A stretch of DNA of 64,000 nt. It comes from Burkholderiales bacterium. GTDB taxonomy: Bacteria > Pseudomonadota > Gammaproteobacteria > Burkholderiales > Burkholderiaceae_C. A program made the translations under genes and the position numbers. The number at the start of each line of letters is the position of its first letter. Within the stretch, counting starts at the first letter, position 1. Below the pieces are notes generated by a model, which made no database searches, had not been told where the DNA came from, and saw only the letters and a program-made list of their open reading frames with translations. The stretch covers positions 1 through 64,000 of the forward strand of contig JACPYV010000010.1 in the NCBI GenBank assembly GCA_016195825.1, read 5' to 3'. This document shows, piece after piece, positions 55,416-64,000 of this stretch.

Positions 55416-58400
55416 TCAGGCCCTCTCGATGTTGACCGTGAAGCTCTTGAACTCCGGCGTCTGCGTGTTCGCGTCGCCCACGAAGGGGGTCAGCGTGTTC
55501 ACGAGATAGCCGGGTTTCGCCACCCCGACGAAGCCCCAGTGGTTGGGCAGGCCCACGGTGTGCACGCGTTTGCCGTCCACGTCCAGCGACGCGATGCGCT
55601 TAGTGACGACAGCCACCGCCTTGATAAAGCCGCGGTTGCTGCTGACCTTGACCCAGCCACCGTTCTCTATGCCCTTCTCCTTGGCCAGCTCCTCGCCGAT
55701 CTCGACGAATTGCTGCGGCTGCACGACGGCCGAGGTACGCACGTTCTTGGTCCAGTAATGGAAGTGCTCGGTCAGCCGGTAGCTGGTGGCCACATAAGGG
55801 AAGTCCTTGGGCGTCCCGAAGGCCTCCAAGTCGCCCTTGAACACGCGTGCCGCCGGGTTGGACTTGGCCTTGGCGTTGCCCGGGTGCATAGGGTTGGCCG
55901 CCAGGGGTGTCTCGAAGGGCTCGTAGTGCTCGGGCAGCGGCCCGTCCACCATGCCGCTGGGCGCAAACAGCCGCGCCACGCCCTCGCCCGTCATGATGAA
56001 GGGCCGCACAGCGTCGTCATCGGTCGGGTTGGCATCGGGGCGGATGTCCGGCACGTCGGAGCCGCCCCACTTCTCGCCGTTCCAGGCCACCAGGCGACGC
56101 TTGGCGTTCCAGGGCTTGCCGGTCGGGTCGCAGGAAGCAGCGTTGTAGAGCACGCGCCGGTTGGCCGGCCAGGCCCAGGCCCAGTTCAGCGTCTGGCCGA
56201 TGCCATAGGGGTCGGCGTTGTCGCGCCGCGCCATCTGGTTGCCGGCCTGCGTCCAGGCGCCGGCGTAGATCCAGCAGCCGGACGACGTGCTGCCGTCGTC
56301 GCGCAGCAGGCCGAAGCCGCTGAGCTGCTCGCCGGCCTTGGCCAACACCTTGGTCGGGTCCTTGGGGTCGGTAACGTCGGCCAGCGCCTTGCCGTTGTAC
56401 TCCTTGGCCAGTTCCTCGGCCGAGGGGTTGGTGGGCTGCAGGTAGGGCCAGGTCAGGTTGACGATGGCGTCCGGGAAGGCGCCGCCCTCCTTCACGTAGG
56501 CCGCCTTCATGCGCGTGAACAGCTCGGCAATGATCTCGGGGTCGCCCTTGGCCTCGCCCGGAGGCTCGGCGCCCTTCCAGTGCCATTGCAGCCAGCGGCC
56601 GGAATTGGTGAGGGACCCGTCCTCCTCGGCAAAGCAGGTGCTGGGGAAGCGGAAAACCGTCGTCTGGATCTCCTCGCTCTTCACGTCGTGATGCTCGCCG
56701 TGGTTCTTCCAGAACTCCGCGGTCTCGGTGTTGAGCGGGTCGATGATGACGAGGTACTTCAGCTTGGACAGGCCCGCGACGATCTTCTTCTTGTTGGGGA
56801 AGCTGCCCACCGGGTTGAAGCCCTGACAGATATAGCCGTTGAGTTTGCCCTGGGCCATCAGCTCGAAGGTCTGCAACACGTCATAGGCCTTGTCCCACTT
56901 CGGCAGGTAGTGGAAGGCCCACTGGTTGTCGGCCGTGGCCGCCTTGCCCCACCAGGCCTTTTGCTGGCTGACGAAGAACTTCGGGTAGTTCTGCCAGAAG
57001 CTCATCTGCCCGGGGCGCAGCGGCTTGGTGGCCCGCGGCTTGTAGTAGGTCTCCAGGTCTTGCTCGCTGTCGCGTGCCAGGCTCATGTAGCCCGTCAGCG
57101 AAGTGGACAGCAGGCCCAGGTCGGTCAGGCCCTGGATGTTGGAGTGGCCGCGCAGCGCGTTCATACCGCCGCCTGGCAGGCCGATGTTGCCCAGCAGCAG
57201 CTGCATGATGGCGCCAGTGCGGATCATCTGCGAGCCCTGGCTGTGCTGCGTCCAGCCCAGCGCGTACATGATGGTCATGACCTTGTTGGGCTTGGACGTC
57301 TCCGCGATCATTTCGCAGACCTTCAGGAACTTGTCCTTGGGCGTGCCGGTGATCTTGCTAACCTGCTCGGGCGTGTAGCGCGAGTAATGAGCCTTCATCA
57401 CGTTGAGCACACAGCGCGGGTGCTCCAGGGTCGGGTCGACCTTGGCGAAACCCTTGTCATCCAGCTCGTAGCCCCAACTCTTGTTGTCGTAGCGGCGCTT
57501 GGTCTCGTCGTAGCCGCTGAAGATGCCGGCTTCGAACTTGTAGTCCTCGCCGACGACGAAGCTGGCATTGGTGTAGTGTTTGACGTACTCGGTCTGAATC
57601 TTGTTGTTGCTGAGCAGGTAGTTGATGACGCCGCCAAGGAAGGCGATGTCAGAGCCCGCGCGGATCGGCGCGTAGTAGTCGCTCATCGCGGCCGAGCGCG
57701 TGAAGCGCGGGTCCACGACGATGAGCTTGGCCTTGTTGTGGTGCTTAGCCTCGATGACCCACTTGAAGCCGCAGGGGTGGGCCTCGGCGGCATTGCCGCC
57801 CATGATGAGCACGAGGTCAGCGTTCTTGATGTCCACCCAGTGGTTGGTCATCGCACCGCGCCCAAACGTCGGGGCCAGACTGGCCACCGTCGGGGCGTGT
57901 CAAACGCGCGCCTGGTTGTCGAAGACCAGCATCCCCATCGAGCGCATCGCCTTGTGGGTGATGTAGCCCGATTCGTTGGAGGACGCGGAGGCACACAGCA
58001 TGCCGGTGGTCAGCCAGCGGTTCACCGTCTTGCCGTCGGCGTTCTGGGCGATGAAGTTGGCATCGCGGTCGGCCTTCATCAGCTTGACGAGGCGGGTCAT
58101 CGCGTCATCCCAACTGACGCGCTTCCACTCAGTGCTGCCGGGCTCGCGGACTTGCGGGAACTTCAGCCGGTTGGGGCTGTGCACGAAGTCCAGCAGTCCG
58201 GCGCCCTTGGGGCACAGCGTGCCGCGGTTGACCGGATGGTCGGGGTCGCCTTCGATGTGGATGATGGACGACGTGACGTTCTTCGCCTTATCGCCCAGGC
58301 TGTACATGATGATGCCGCAACCCACCGAGCAGTAGGGGCAGGTGTTGCGGGTCTCGGTCGCCCGGGAGAGTTTGAAGTTGCGCGCTTCGGCGAGAGCCGC

Positions 58401-58487
58401 CGTCGGCGAGAACCCCAAGGCCACGAGGCTGGACGCTGCCAACCCCGCACCGCTCACCCGGAAGAATTGCCTCCGGTTCATGTCCAT
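55416..58487 (-). CDS. fdnG: Formate dehydrogenase-N/O alpha subunit, selenoprotein (in-frame TGA = Sec196)
   Basis: Molybdenum/tungsten bis-MGD enzyme oxidising formate in the periplasm; 1023 aa read through TGA. A Tat signal (NRRQFFRVSG) starts it, followed by a [4Fe-4S] motif (CPYCSVGC, LCPKG). The ORF track splits it at the TGA (57900-57902) into 58490-57900 and 57887-55416. Joined, the sequence is NQARV-U-HAPTVASLAPTFGRG, the exact context of selenocysteine in FdnG/FdoG, and the Sec falls at residue 196 as in E. coli FdnG. A SECIS hairpin follows, and selA, selB and tRNA-Sec lie downstream in the operon. I start at the ATG at 58487; the track start is the GTG before it. Confidence 0.97.
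57862..57902 (-). promoter_or_regulatory. Bacterial SECIS element after the Sec codon
   Basis: Starting at the TGA, the message folds around GGTGGCCAGTCTGGCCCC. The outer G-G pairs with C-C, a U is bulged, GGCCA pairs with UGGCC and the loop is GUC. A bulged U and a short GU-containing apical loop at this distance from the UGA are what SelB recognises in enterobacterial formate dehydrogenase messages. Confidence 0.85.
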
Positions 58488-58502
58488 CACGGCTTGTCTC
58501 CT

Positions 58503-58519
58503 GCGAGCCTCACGCTCGC
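58503..58519 (-). promoter_or_regulatory. Hairpin just upstream of the fdnG ribosome site
   Basis: GCGAGC and GCTCGC form a perfect 6-bp stem with a 5-nt loop in the fdnG leader, 15 nt before the ATG and immediately 5' of the GGAGA ribosome site. It could modulate translation; no known riboswitch is recognised. Confidence 0.4.
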
Positions 58520-58542
58520 TCCTTTGCGAACAGAAAGTGGAC

Positions 58543-58563
58543 CGTCACGCGGCAACCGTGACG
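58543..58563. promoter_or_regulatory. Inverted repeat upstream of fdnG (possible operator)
   Basis: CGTCACG and CGTGACG are perfect inverted 7-mers separated by 7 nt, 55 nt upstream of the fdnG start in the 165-nt gap after mrp. The form suits a dimeric regulator; I cannot assign it. Confidence 0.4.
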
Positions 58564-58652
58564 TGATTTCTTCACAAAGGAGAACCGTTGTCCAGGGAGG
58601 GCATTCCAGGGGGACCGGACCGCTCGGACATTCGCCCGCCGTCAGCGCGGCG

Positions 58653-59747
58653 TCAGGTGGACTTGGAGATGGCGATGCTCGGGAACTTGGCCGAATAGTC
58701 CTTGGACTGTGCCGCGATCTTGGACGCGACCTTGCGCGCCAGCGCCTTGTATAGCGCAGCGACCTCGCCGTCCGGCTCGGCAGCCACCGTGGGCGTGCCC
58801 GAGTCCGCCTGGGCGCGGATGCTCATGGCCAGTGGCAGCGAGGCCAGCAGCTCCGTGCCGTACTGGGCGGCCATCTTCTGGCCGCCCTCGGCGCCGAAGA
58901 TGTGCTCGGCATGGCCGCAGTTGCTGCAGATGTGCACGGCCATGTTTTCGACAATGCCGAGGATGGGGATGCCCACCTTCTCGAACATCTTCAGGCCTTT
59001 CTTGGCGTCGATGAGGGCGATGTCCTGCGGCGTCGTCACGATGACGGAGCCGGTCACCGGCACGCGCTGAGACAGGGTCAGCTGGATATCGCCCGTGCCG
59101 GGCGGCATGTCGACGATGAGGTAGTCCAGGTCCTGCCAGCGAGTCTGGCGCAGCAGTTGCTCCAGCGCCTGGGTGGCCATGGGGCCGCGCCAGATCATGG
59201 CCTGGTCGTCGTCGACCAGGAAGCCGATGGAGTTGACCTGCAGGCCGTGGGCGATGTGCGGCTCCATGTTCTGGCCGTCCAGCGTCTCGGGCCGGCCGCT
59301 GGCTCCCAGCATCAGCGGCTGGCTGGGGCCGTAGACGTCGGCGTCCAGCACGCCCACGCGGGCGCCCTCGGCGGACAGCGCCAGCGCAAGGTTGGCGGCC
59401 GTCGTGCTCTTGCCCACGCCGCCCTTGCCGGAGGCGACGGCGATGATGTTCTTGACGCCCGGCAGCAGCTGCACGCCGCGCTGCACGGCATGAGCGACGA
59501 TCTTGGTCGAGATGGCGACGCTGACATTGCCGACGCCCGGCAACTGCCTGGCCGCCGCGATCAGCGCCGCCCGCAGGCTCGCGTGCTGGCTGGCTGCCGG
59601 GTAGCCCAGCTCCACCTCGAGGACGACGTCGCTGCCGTCGACCTTGACCGACTTGATCGCCTTGGCCTCGCCCAAACTGCGGCTGCTGCCAGGGTCGACA
59701 ACGGCTTGCAGCAGGGGTTGCAGCAGGGCTTCGGAAATCGCGGTCAT
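58653..59747 (-). CDS. apbC: Mrp/ApbC iron-sulfur cluster carrier ATPase
   Basis: P-loop ATPase of 364 aa that carries [4Fe-4S] clusters to target enzymes. An N-terminal DUF59/MIP18 domain (LEVELGYPAASQHASLR) precedes the deviant Walker A VASGKGGVGKSTTAANLALAL, then LDADVYGPSQPLMLG and LDYLIVDMPPGTGDIQLTL. The cluster-binding pair CSNCGH is in NMAVHICSNCGH. The ATG at 59747 is used; the track start at 59969 overlaps the divergent promoter region. It sits upstream of fdnG on the same strand, but a 165-nt gap with its own signals separates them. Confidence 0.94.
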   Translation of the reverse strand: MTAISEALLQPLLQAVVDPGSSRSLGEAKAIKSVKVDGSDVVLEVELGYPAASQHASLRAALIAAARQLPGVGNVSVAISTKIVAHAVQRGVQLLPGVKNIIAVASGKGGVGKSTTAANLALALSAEGARVGVLDADVYGPSQPLMLGASGRPETLDGQNMEPHIAHGLQVNSIGFLVDDDQAMIWRGPMATQALEQLLRQTRWQDLDYLIVDMPPGTGDIQLTLSQRVPVTGSVIVTTPQDIALIDAKKGLKMFEKVGIPILGIVENMAVHICSNCGHAEHIFGAEGGQKMAAQYGTELLASLPLAMSIRAQADSGTPTVAAEPDGEVAALYKALARKVASKIAAQSKDYSAKFPSIAISKST

Positions 59748-59862
59748 GGGCGGCAAGAGTTCACTGAAACGGGTCGCGCAGTCTAGCCCGCGCTCCGTTT
59801 GCATCCAGTTGGCGGGCTTTGTGCGTAGAGTGCAACGGCCTTCCCCAACGCCGGAGATCCCC

Positions 59863-60762
59863 ATGTACCGCCGCCCCGTCCTCCTGCTCACTGCCGCCAT
59901 GCTCGGCGCGCCCGCGATGGCCCAGTCCGGCGGCGGCAAGCTGCTGCTGACCGGCGGCGTTTCCAGCATCGACGGCGCCGCCGGCGGTGGCCTGACGCCC
60001 TGGGCCGTGACCGGCAGCTACGCCACTGCGGGCGAAGTCGGCGCGACGGCCTTTGTCACGCGAGCCAAGACCGGCAACTACGGGCTGTGGACGTATGGCG
60101 CTGCCGTTGGCATCCAGGATCGCGTCGAGATATCGCTGGCGCGGCAGGACCTGGACACCGAGAACAACCTGGCGCCGCTGGGGCTGGGCGGCCTGCACCT
60201 GAAGCAGGACATCCTGGGCGTGAAGCTGCGCGTGGCCGGTGACGCCGTGCTGGACAGCGACACGCTCATGCCGCAAATCGCCATCGGCCTGGAACACAAG
60301 AAGGCCCATGTCGGCAACCTCGGGCCCACCCTCTTCGGCCCGCTGGGCGCCAAGGATTCGGGCACGGATTTCTATGTCAGTGCCACCAAGCTCTTCCTGG
60401 CCGAGGGCGTGCTCGTTAACCTGACGCTGCGCGCCACCAAAGCCAACCAGAACGGTCTGCTGGGCTTTGGCGGTGCGCAAAGCAGCAGCGTCAAGGTCCA
60501 GCCCGAGTTCTCCATCGCCAAGCTGCTGGCCAAGAACATCGCCATCGGCGTGGAGTTCCGCGCCAAGCCGGACAACCTGCACGAGTCGGTGCTCGGTTCC
60601 GGCGCGCTTAAGGAGGACGACTGGAAAGACGTCTTCGTCGCCTGGGCACCCAGCAAGCATGTCTCGCTGACGGCCGCCTGGGTGGATCTGGGCCGCATCG
60701 CGCCTGCGGTGCAGCCCAAGCGCCAGACAGGTGCCTACCTGTCGGCGCAACTCGCCTTCTAG
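59863..60762 (+). CDS. DUF3034-family outer-membrane-type protein
   Basis: Exported protein of 299 aa with a signal peptide (MYRRPVLLLTAAMLGAPAMAQ) and a mature part rich in alternating beta-strands, ending in an aromatic residue (AYLSAQLAF), as outer-membrane barrels do. DUF3034 features include GGVSSIDGAAGGGLTPWAVTGSYATAGEVGATAF and LKQDILGVKLRVAGDAVLDSDTLMPQIAIGLEHKK. Function unknown. It is followed 9 nt later by an exported globin and then by a TonB receptor. Confidence 0.85.
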   Translation: MYRRPVLLLTAAMLGAPAMAQSGGGKLLLTGGVSSIDGAAGGGLTPWAVTGSYATAGEVGATAFVTRAKTGNYGLWTYGAAVGIQDRVEISLARQDLDTENNLAPLGLGGLHLKQDILGVKLRVAGDAVLDSDTLMPQIAIGLEHKKAHVGNLGPTLFGPLGAKDSGTDFYVSATKLFLAEGVLVNLTLRATKANQNGLLGFGGAQSSSVKVQPEFSIAKLLAKNIAIGVEFRAKPDNLHESVLGSGALKEDDWKDVFVAWAPSKHVSLTAAWVDLGRIAPAVQPKRQTGAYLSAQLAF

Positions 60763-60771
60763 GAGATTGCC

Positions 60772-61206
60772 GTGCGCCAACTCGTCGTCACCTGCCTGCT
60801 TGCCGCCAGCGCAGCCACCTTCGCCCAGACCCCACCGGCCAATGACAGCGTCTACCAGGCCTGGGGCGGTAAGGCCGGCATCCGCGCCGTCATGGACGAC
60901 TTCGTGCCGCGGCTGGTCGCCGACCCGCGCACGGCCCCTTTCTTTAGAAACGCCAACCGCGAGAACCTGACGGCCCAACTGACCGACCAGCTCTGCCAGG
61001 AGGCCGGGGGTCCCTGCCGCTACACCGGCGTGCCAATGAATCTGGCGCACCAAGACCTGGAAATCAGCCGGCGCGATTTCAATGCGCTGGTGGAGATCCT
61101 GCAGCAGTCCATGGACGCCAAGGACATCCCGTTCGCCGCGCAGAACGGCATGCTGGCGCGGCTGGCGCCCATGCACCGCGAAGTGATCACCCCAGTGAGC
61201 GAATAG
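60772..61206 (+). CDS. Exported truncated hemoglobin (group 1-like)
   Basis: Heme protein of 144 aa with a signal peptide (MRQLVVTCLLAASAATFAQ), so probably periplasmic. Globin features are YQAWGGKAGIRAVMDDFVPRLVADPRTAPFF (helices A-E), an insertion with Cys residues (QLCQEAGGPCRYTG), and the proximal His in MNLAHQDLEISRRDFNALVE. The start is a GTG with AGGAGA seven nt upstream, 9 nt after the DUF3034 gene. A role in O2 or NO handling is family-based. Confidence 0.9.
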   Translation: MRQLVVTCLLAASAATFAQTPPANDSVYQAWGGKAGIRAVMDDFVPRLVADPRTAPFFRNANRENLTAQLTDQLCQEAGGPCRYTGVPMNLAHQDLEISRRDFNALVEILQQSMDAKDIPFAAQNGMLARLAPMHREVITPVSE

Positions 61207-61283
61207 CAGCAGCGCCTGTAAAGAAGTCTTGCGTTAACGGGCGCGCCACAAGCCGGCGCAGGGGGCATGGCAAGCTCGCGAGC

Positions 61284-63545
61284 ATGCAACTTCACCGTAT
61301 CCCTGCGGCTGCCGCATGGCTGGCCTGCATCGGCGTGCCCGCTGCCGTTGCGCAGAGCAACGCCGCCGCACCTGAGGCCGCTGCATCCGCGCCCGACAGC
61401 CGGCCCGTCAAGGCCGCGCCGAGCCCTGCAAACGCCAAGCCCAACGAGCAGCTCAAGCGTGTCGAAATCAGCGGCACCGCCAGCGACGAGTCCATCCGCA
61501 AGGCCTCCACGGCCAGCAAGATCGTCATCACGCGCGAGGAAATCGAGAAGTTCGGCGACTCGACCGTCGGCGAGGTGCTCAAGCGCCTGCCCGGCGTGAC
61601 GACCGGTGGCAGGCCTGGGCGCGGCGGCGACGTGCGCATGCGCGGCATGGGTGGCGGCTACACGCAGATCCTCGTCAACGGCGAACGCATGCCGCCCGGC
61701 TTCTCGCTGGACCAGCTGCCGCCGGAACAGGTCGAGCGCATCGAGGTGCTGCGCGCGCCCACGGCCGAATACGGCGCCCGCGCCGTGGCCGGCACCATCA
61801 ACGTGGTGCTGCGCGAGGCGCTGAAGAAGAAGCTCAACGAGTTCCGCGCCGGCTTCCAGACCGAGCGCGGCAAGCTCAGCCCCGGCATCAGCTGGAGCCG
61901 CAACGACGGCTTCGGCGACGGCCACGCCTACAACCTCAGCCTCAATGCCTTGCACGGCGAGCGCCTCGACAACGTCATCAGCGACACCTCGACCCGCACG
62001 CTGGCCACCAACACCGAGCTGCTGCAGACCAGCCGCGGCCAGAGCGAGGACAAGCGCGACAGCCTCAACTTCAACGGCCGCGTGCAGCTCAAGCTGAGCG
62101 GCACGGATAGCCTGAGCATCCAGCCCTTCATCGTCGCCAACAAGTCCAGCAATGCCTCTTCCATCCTGCGTACGACGACGCCCGGACCGGCGCTGGACTA
62201 CGACCGCGTCGACAGTCAGGGCGATAGCCGCTTCACGATGGCCCGGTTGAACACCCAGTGGCAGACCCGCCCGGACAGTGAAACCCGCATCGAGCTGCGC
62301 GGCGGCCTGGGCCGCGCCAGCGGCAGCAGCCACAGCCAAAGGCAGGAAAGCCTGGCAGGCGTTGGCACGCGGCTGCAGGACGACAGCACCGACAGCCGCG
62401 ACCGCAACTGGAGCCTGATGGGCAAGTTCTCGCGCAGCCTGGCCGGTGACCACAGCCTCGTCACCGGCGTCGAGGGCGAGGGCAACAGTCGCCACCAGAC
62501 CCGCGTGACCCTGGTCAACGGTGCGCCTCAGGCCGGGCTGGGTGATTTCGGCGACGACCTGGACGCCTCCACGACCCGCTTCGCCGCCTATGCCCAGGAC
62601 GAGTGGAACGTCGGCAAGCAGTGGGACTTCTACGCCGGTCTGCGCTGGGAAGGCATCACCACCGAGAGCAGTGCCGCCAACTATGCGGCCAACAACCGCT
62701 CCAGCGTCTTCACGCCGCTGGCGCATGCCCGCTACAAGATTGACGCGAGCGGCCGCGAGAACATCCGCGCCAGCCTGACGCGCAGCTACCGCAGCCCGCA
62801 GGTGCAGGACCTGATCGCGCGCCCCAGCATCAACAGCCAGTTGCCCCACCAGGCCAACACACCCGACCGTGCCGGCAACCCGGACCTGAAGCCCGAGCTG
62901 GCGACAGGCCTGGAGATCGGCTACGAGAAATACCTCAGCAAGGGCGGCCTGCTGAGTGCCAACCTCTTCACGCGCCGCATCAGCAACCTGATGCGCAACG
63001 TGACCGCCCTGGAGACGGTGACCTGGAGCGCGACGCAGCGCTGGGTCTCCCGGCCGCGCAACATCGGCAAGGCGAGCACCACCGGCGTGGAGCTGGAGGC
63101 CAAGTTCCGCCTCGACGAGTACTTCGACGACGCGCTGCCGGTCAGCATCCGCAGCAACCTGAGCTTCTTCACGTCCAAGGTCGAAGGCATCCCCGGTCCC
63201 AACAACCGGCTGGACGCCCAGCCCAAGGCGACGGCCAATCTGGGCTTCGACTACCGACTGCGCTCGCTGCCGCTGTCCATCGGCGCCACGCTGAACTGGA
63301 CGCCCTCCTCCACCATCCAGCAGACCGTGCTGACCGAGGCCACCACCAGCCGCAAGGCCGTGACCGACGCCTTCGCGCTGTGGAATTTCACGCCGGAGCA
63401 GTCCGTTCGGCTGTCGGCCAGCAACCTGACGCCGCTGGACTACTTCAACGGCAGCGTTATCAACACGGGCGACCAGATCATCACGACCCGCAGCGGCGGG
63501 CCGAGCTACACACAGTGGCAGCTGCGTTGGGAGATGAAGATCTGA
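61284..63545 (+). CDS. TonB-dependent outer-membrane receptor
   Basis: Outer-membrane receptor of 753 aa. A signal peptide (AWLACIGVPAAVAQ) is followed by an Ala/Pro-rich spacer and the TonB-box/plug start LKRVEISGTASDESIRKAST. The plug has GEVLKRLPGVTTGGRPGRGGDVRMRGMGGGYTQILVNGERM and the VERIEVLRAPTAEYGARAVAGTINVVLRE motif. The barrel ends QWQLRWEMKI. It follows the globin by 77 nt, so iron or heme traffic is plausible but not shown. Confidence 0.92.
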   Translation: MQLHRIPAAAAWLACIGVPAAVAQSNAAAPEAAASAPDSRPVKAAPSPANAKPNEQLKRVEISGTASDESIRKASTASKIVITREEIEKFGDSTVGEVLKRLPGVTTGGRPGRGGDVRMRGMGGGYTQILVNGERMPPGFSLDQLPPEQVERIEVLRAPTAEYGARAVAGTINVVLREALKKKLNEFRAGFQTERGKLSPGISWSRNDGFGDGHAYNLSLNALHGERLDNVISDTSTRTLATNTELLQTSRGQSEDKRDSLNFNGRVQLKLSGTDSLSIQPFIVANKSSNASSILRTTTPGPALDYDRVDSQGDSRFTMARLNTQWQTRPDSETRIELRGGLGRASGSSHSQRQESLAGVGTRLQDDSTDSRDRNWSLMGKFSRSLAGDHSLVTGVEGEGNSRHQTRVTLVNGAPQAGLGDFGDDLDASTTRFAAYAQDEWNVGKQWDFYAGLRWEGITTESSAANYAANNRSSVFTPLAHARYKIDASGRENIRASLTRSYRSPQVQDLIARPSINSQLPHQANTPDRAGNPDLKPELATGLEIGYEKYLSKGGLLSANLFTRRISNLMRNVTALETVTWSATQRWVSRPRNIGKASTTGVELEAKFRLDEYFDDALPVSIRSNLSFFTSKVEGIPGPNNRLDAQPKATANLGFDYRLRSLPLSIGATLNWTPSSTIQQTVLTEATTSRKAVTDAFALWNFTPEQSVRLSASNLTPLDYFNGSVINTGDQIITTRSGGPSYTQWQLRWEMKI

Positions 63546-63548
63546 GGC

Positions 63549-64000
63549 TCAGCCGCCCAGGCTCGCCGTTACCCAGGGCCCCGTCAGCCCGTCCAGCTCG
63601 CAGTCCCACAGCGCCTGCGCATCCATCGCGTCGACTACGCCTTCACCGTAGACCTTGAGCGCCAGGCTGCGCAGCATGATGACCATGCCGCGCACGAAGG
63701 CCGCACGGCCCGCCTCGCCGGCCACGCCCAGCAGCACGGAGGCATCCAGCTTCACATAGTCCAGCCCGGCCTGGTAGAGCTTCTCCACCTGCGCGAGGCC
63801 GGCACCGGCATGCTCCAGGCCCAGCTTGACGCCCAGCGGGCGCAGCTGCCTGCCCAGCTCCAGCAGGCGCTCGAAGTGCTCGGTCGCGGCCGCTTCAGCC
63901 AGGTCCAGCAGCAGCGCGCGAGCCGCCTGCGGCGACTGGCCTAGCAGCTCGCGCAGCTGCGGCAGGAAGACCGCATCCGCCAGCGAGGCCGGCGCCACGT
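63549..64000 (-). CDS. Degenerate EAL-domain protein, C-terminal part (runs off right edge)
   Basis: The last ~150 residues of a protein whose start lies beyond the window. The EAL fold is recognisable in LGVKLGLEHAGAGLAQVEKLYQAGLDYVKLDAS, YGEGVVDAMDAQALWDCELDGLTGPW and FVRGMVIMLRSLALKV. Active phosphodiesterases have DDFGTG where this has LEHAGAG, so metal ligands are missing and the domain probably binds rather than cleaves cyclic di-GMP, as in LapD-like receptors. That is inference. It is convergent with the TonB receptor, 3 nt apart. Confidence 0.8.
   Translation of the reverse strand, partial: VAPASLADAVFLPQLRELLGQSPQAARALLLDLAEAAATEHFERLLELGRQLRPLGVKLGLEHAGAGLAQVEKLYQAGLDYVKLDASVLLGVAGEAGRAAFVRGMVIMLRSLALKVYGEGVVDAMDAQALWDCELDGLTGPWVTASLGG

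Noticed and set aside
57888-57902. fdnG as a pseudogene with a premature stop
   Set aside because: The TGA is at the conserved Sec position, is followed by a SECIS-like hairpin, and selA, selB and tRNA-Sec are in the same operon.
58566-58580. CRP-like site upstream of fdnG (TGTGA...TCAC)
   Set aside because: The spacer between half-sites is 5 nt instead of 6 and the flanks do not match.
55539-58754. 1071-aa ORF on the plus strand
   Set aside because: It is the antisense shadow of the fdnG frame (GC-rich third positions keep it open), has a low-complexity Val/Gly/His/Arg composition and no recognisable domain.

Overview
The window is GC-rich, gene-dense DNA from a betaproteobacterium of the order Burkholderiales, most likely a Roseateles/Pelomonas/Rubrivivax/Aquincola-like member of the Sphaerotilaceae. 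This placement is an inference from family-level resemblance: the phenylacetate operon layout, AlgZ/AlgR-type regulators, PEP-CTERM proteins, a urease operon and a selenocysteine formate dehydrogenase. No 16S gene is present. Both edges cut genes (a LytTR response regulator on the left, an EAL-domain protein on the right).

Layout. 0-6 kb: AlgR/AlgZ-type two-component pair, argH, a TonB-dependent receptor. 6-13 kb: a bacteriohemerythrin behind an FNR-like box, an M3 peptidase, prpE, a C40 peptidase, a YjbR/MmcQ-type protein. 11.8-21.9 kb: a phenylacetate (paa) operon read leftward, paaG-I-K-A-B-C-D-E, a TetR regulator, a branched-chain-type binding protein and a broken paaZ. A 14-bp palindrome lies on the predicted paaG start site. 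22-31 kb: a PfkB sugar kinase, moaA-mobA-GNAT, a YceI-like lipoprotein, an Mpo1/DUF962 gene split by an amber codon, a PanE-like reductase, an isochorismatase/GlxA pair, TerC and two small enzymes or domains of unknown role. 31-45.6 kb: urease genes in two blocks, ureA-(small His-rich ORF)-ureB-ureC and ureE-F-G-D. About 9 kb of unrelated genes separates them: a dienoyl-CoA isomerase, oleate hydratase, oligoendopeptidase F, a low-GC PEP-CTERM protein, an OmpA lipoprotein, a DUF4258/DUF2283 pair and a relic of the ureC 3' end. 46-47 kb: a second PEP-CTERM protein with a candidate sigma-54 promoter.

47-58.5 kb is the most striking part. Eleven consecutive leftward genes run fdnG-fdnH-fdnI-fdhE-selA-selB-tRNA-Sec-gcvH-like-dsrE-like-(selenate-type) binding protein-nitroreductase. 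fdnG is interrupted by an in-frame TGA at residue 196, followed at once by a SECIS-like hairpin. The selenoprotein, its maturation factor, the Sec-insertion machinery and the tRNA are therefore in one transcription unit, and moaA/mobA for the molybdenum cofactor lie elsewhere in the window. The GcvH-like and DsrE-like genes at the end have no glycine-cleavage or sulfur-oxidation partners here and are the best candidates for an undescribed selenium-linked module.

58.6-64 kb: mrp/apbC, then a DUF3034 protein, an exported truncated hemoglobin and a second TonB receptor in a row, and a degenerate EAL protein. Three genes carry apparent lesions (paaZ, DUF962, DUF4258) and two relics are visible (ureC 3' end, DUF3224). 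These are either real decay or sequencing error, and read-level checking would decide. All calls come from reading the sequence and the ORF track; no database search was run.
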